From JBBRMY01 sp038230595 (GTDB lineage: Bacteria; Bacteroidota; Ignavibacteria; Tepidaquicellales; Tepidaquicellaceae), in NCBI GenBank assembly GCA_038230595.1, contig JBBRMY010000150.1, positions 1-6,043 of the forward strand: DNA of 6,043 nt, written 5' to 3'. Position 1 is the stretch's first letter. The number at the start of each line of letters is the position of its first letter. This document shows, in pieces, positions 4,673 through 6,043 of the stretch. Under the pieces are notes generated by a model. That model made no database searches. It was given only the letters and a program-made list of their open reading frames with translations, and was not told where the DNA came from. A program made the translations under genes and the position numbers.

Positions 4673-5854
4673 CTATGCCCGCGGCTGAATTCTGTTATTC
4701 ATCACAGGGATCTTTATATCTTCGATCTTCCCTTTTTTTCCTGCTGTTACTTTTTCAGGATTGATCTTTCTTTTACGCGGCTTGCGTACATAATTTGTCT
4801 TTGGCTTTTCATCATCCTTAACATCAGGATATTCATAAATATTATGCTTGAAATTTCTAAGCACGATCTTATCATCATCATGTGAAATTACATAATCCGG
4901 AAGTAAAGGAATTTTTCCGCCGCCGCCCGGTGCATCAATAACATAATGCGGTACAGCAAGACCGGAGATATGTCCCCTTAAGTAATCCATGATCTCAAGG
5001 CCCTTCTTTATAGGAGTTCTGAAATGATTTGCTCCTTTTGTTAGGTCAGCTTGATAGATGTAATAAGGTCTGACTCTCATTGCAAGCAGCCCTTTCATAA
5101 GTGTTCTCATTACTTCTTTATCATCGTTCACGCCTTTCATAAGCACGCACTGATTACCAACCGGAATTCCTGCATCTGCAAGCATGCCTGTAGCCTTCTT
5201 GCTTTCAGGAGTCAGTTCCCATGGGTGATTGAAGTGAGTGTTGACATATATCGGATGATACTTCTTAAGCATATTGCAAAGTTCAGGAGTAATTCTGTGC
5301 GGCAATACGCATGGCATCTTTGTTCCTAATCTTATTACCTGAATATGCTTTATCTCTCTTAATCTGATCAGTATCTTTTCAAGCATTGTATCTGTAAGCA
5401 TCAGAGGATCGCCACCTGAAAGAATTACGTCTGAAATTTCAGTATGTTCTTGAAGATAATTGAATGCGGCTTCTAAGCCTTTCATTGATATTTTGCTTGA
5501 GTCACCGACTTTTCTTTTTCTTGTACAGAACCTGCAGTATATTCCGCACTGTGATGTAACAAGAAATAATGCGCGGTCAGGATATCTGTGAGTTATATTA
5601 GGTACCGGGCTCATTTCATCTTCATTAAGAGGATCTTCAGGTGCATCAAGATCTTCTAATTCAATTGCATCGGGAACAACCTGTTTCCATATCGGATCAC
5701 CGGGATACTGTATTAATGATAAGTAATACGGATTTATTCTTGCCTGAAAAAATTCATCAAGCCTCTCCGCTACTTCTTTTTTTATTCCGAATCGTTCAGA
5801 TAACTGCTCTGATGAATGAATACTCTGTCTTATCATTTCCTGCCAGAGTTCCAT
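4673..5854 (-). CDS. kamA: Lysine 2,3-aminomutase family radical SAM enzyme
   Basis: A 393-residue cytoplasmic enzyme expected to convert L-lysine to beta-lysine using S-adenosylmethionine, a [4Fe-4S] cluster and PLP. Visible residues are the cluster motif CGIYCRFC (Cys103, 107, 110), Arg112 for the substrate carboxylate, GGDP (147-150) near SAM, Asp270 (ADLTKG) and Asp307 for the lysine side-chain amine, and Lys314 in PGGGGK, the PLP lysine. The typical HRYPDRALFLVT precedes the cluster motif. The size fits KamA rather than the shorter EpmB. The start at 5852-5854 (MELWQEM) is chosen for the Shine-Dalgarno AAAAGGAG seven bases upstream; a longer frame from 5896 lacks one. Two things are odd. 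The zinc ligands of the Clostridium enzyme are missing (an Asp at the Cys268 position and no C-terminal Cys cluster), and the last 47 residues are a Lys/Arg-rich tail. It follows a GNAT gene. The family is near certain; substrate and stereochemistry are inferred. Confidence 0.93.
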   Translation of the reverse strand: MELWQEMIRQSIHSSEQLSERFGIKKEVAERLDEFFQARINPYYLSLIQYPGDPIWKQVVPDAIELEDLDAPEDPLNEDEMSPVPNITHRYPDRALFLVTSQCGIYCRFCTRKRKVGDSSKISMKGLEAAFNYLQEHTEISDVILSGGDPLMLTDTMLEKILIRLREIKHIQVIRLGTKMPCVLPHRITPELCNMLKKYHPIYVNTHFNHPWELTPESKKATGMLADAGIPVGNQCVLMKGVNDDKEVMRTLMKGLLAMRVRPYYIYQADLTKGANHFRTPIKKGLEIMDYLRGHISGLAVPHYVIDAPGGGGKIPLLPDYVISHDDDKIVLRNFKHNIYEYPDVKDDEKPKTNYVRKPRKRKINPEKVTAGKKGKIEDIKIPVMNNRIQPRA

Positions 5855-5861
5855 AAGTTTT

Positions 5862-5869
5862 CTCCTTTT
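5862..5869 (-). promoter_or_regulatory. Shine-Dalgarno site that sets the kamA start
   Basis: The minus strand reads AAAAGGAG here, seven bases before ATG at 5852-5854. The ATG at 5894-5896, which gives the longest frame, is preceded by CAATTTATTAACACG with no such site. This favours the shorter protein. Confidence 0.7.
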
Positions 5870-5879
5870 GAGTTCTAGA

Positions 5880-5894
5880 GCGGACAAGGTCCGC
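5880..5894 (-). other. GC-rich mini-hairpin in the kamA leader
   Basis: GCGGAC (5880-5885) and GTCCGC (5889-5894) form a perfect 6-bp stem with a 3-base loop. It lies between the GNAT stop codon and the kamA ribosome binding site, within a gap of only 57 bases. It could affect kamA translation or mRNA processing. If translation began at 5896 it would be coding, so its meaning depends on the start. Confidence 0.35.
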
Positions 5895-5911
5895 ATCGTG
5901 TTAATAAATTG

Positions 5912-6043
5912 CTATATATATTTACCGTAAATAACGAGTGAATCATTCACTCTGTAAAAATCTTTTATTTCAACAAGCTTCTGATAATTATTTTTTTCAT
6001 AAAACTTTCTTTCCTTCTCATAACTTTCTTTGCCGCTTGTGTC
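5912..6043 (-). CDS. C-terminal end of a GNAT-family N-acetyltransferase
   Basis: The minus frame from the right edge to TAG at 5912-5914 gives 43 residues; the rest of the gene is outside the window. The visible end includes YEKERKFYEKNNYQKLVEI and KDFYRVNDSLVIYGKYI. The pattern R-x-FYEK-x-x-Y-x-x-x-x-x-I-x-DFY-x-x-x-D-x-LVIYGK is the familiar last part of GNAT acetyltransferases, which move an acetyl group from acetyl-CoA to an amine. The FYEKNNY helix normally lies by the CoA pyrophosphate and pantetheine. It ends 57 bases before the chosen kamA start, so the two are probably cotranscribed. An acetyltransferase next to lysine 2,3-aminomutase recalls the ablAB pair that makes N-epsilon-acetyl-beta-lysine, but too little is visible to call it AblB. 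Confidence 0.75.
   Translation of the reverse strand, partial: DTSGKESYEKERKFYEKNNYQKLVEIKDFYRVNDSLVIYGKYI

Overview
This AT-rich window (rough impression, about one third G+C) looks like a chromosomal piece from a member of the Bacteroidota/Ignavibacteria (FCB) group. I infer this from an ECF sigma factor clustered with a DUF4097-type lipoprotein, a DUF6249-like membrane protein and a small two-helix membrane protein, plus the protein style and low G+C. The lineage is an inference, not something read directly. All eight coding regions I can support lie on the minus strand, so the window is transcribed right to left.

Right end (4673-6043): the last 43 codons of a GNAT-type acetyltransferase are followed at once by a lysine 2,3-aminomutase family gene (kamA) with all core catalytic residues. 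The pair suggests making and modifying beta-lysine, although other fates for the product are possible. A strong Shine-Dalgarno places the kamA start 14 codons inside the longest open frame. An intrinsic terminator closes the unit.

Middle gap (4101-4672): about 570 bases without a gene, but dense in palindromes. In order it holds a GAAA-loop dispersed repeat, a 30-bp near-perfect palindrome, an intrinsic terminator facing left, a nest of three concentric inverted repeats built on the motif AACCTTA/TAAGGTT, a perfect 16-bp operator-like palindrome on a possible promoter, and the kamA terminator. This is the least explained part. It may hold a structured small RNA, a leader/attenuator, or a small non-autonomous mobile element.

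Centre (1563-4100): a compact four-gene operon encodes a three-helix DUF6249-like protein, a DUF4097-like lipoprotein, an ECF sigma factor with unusual extensions, and a probable membrane-bound sigma-regulating partner. It reads as an envelope-sensing regulatory module.

Left end (1-1426): a flavodoxin-fold NAD(P)H-dependent oxidoreductase is followed, after a 202-base gap with a second dispersed hairpin repeat, by the start of a gene that runs off the left edge. That gene begins with GTG. Its visible part reminds me of the N-terminal region of large FAD-dependent oxidoreductases, but the identification is weak.
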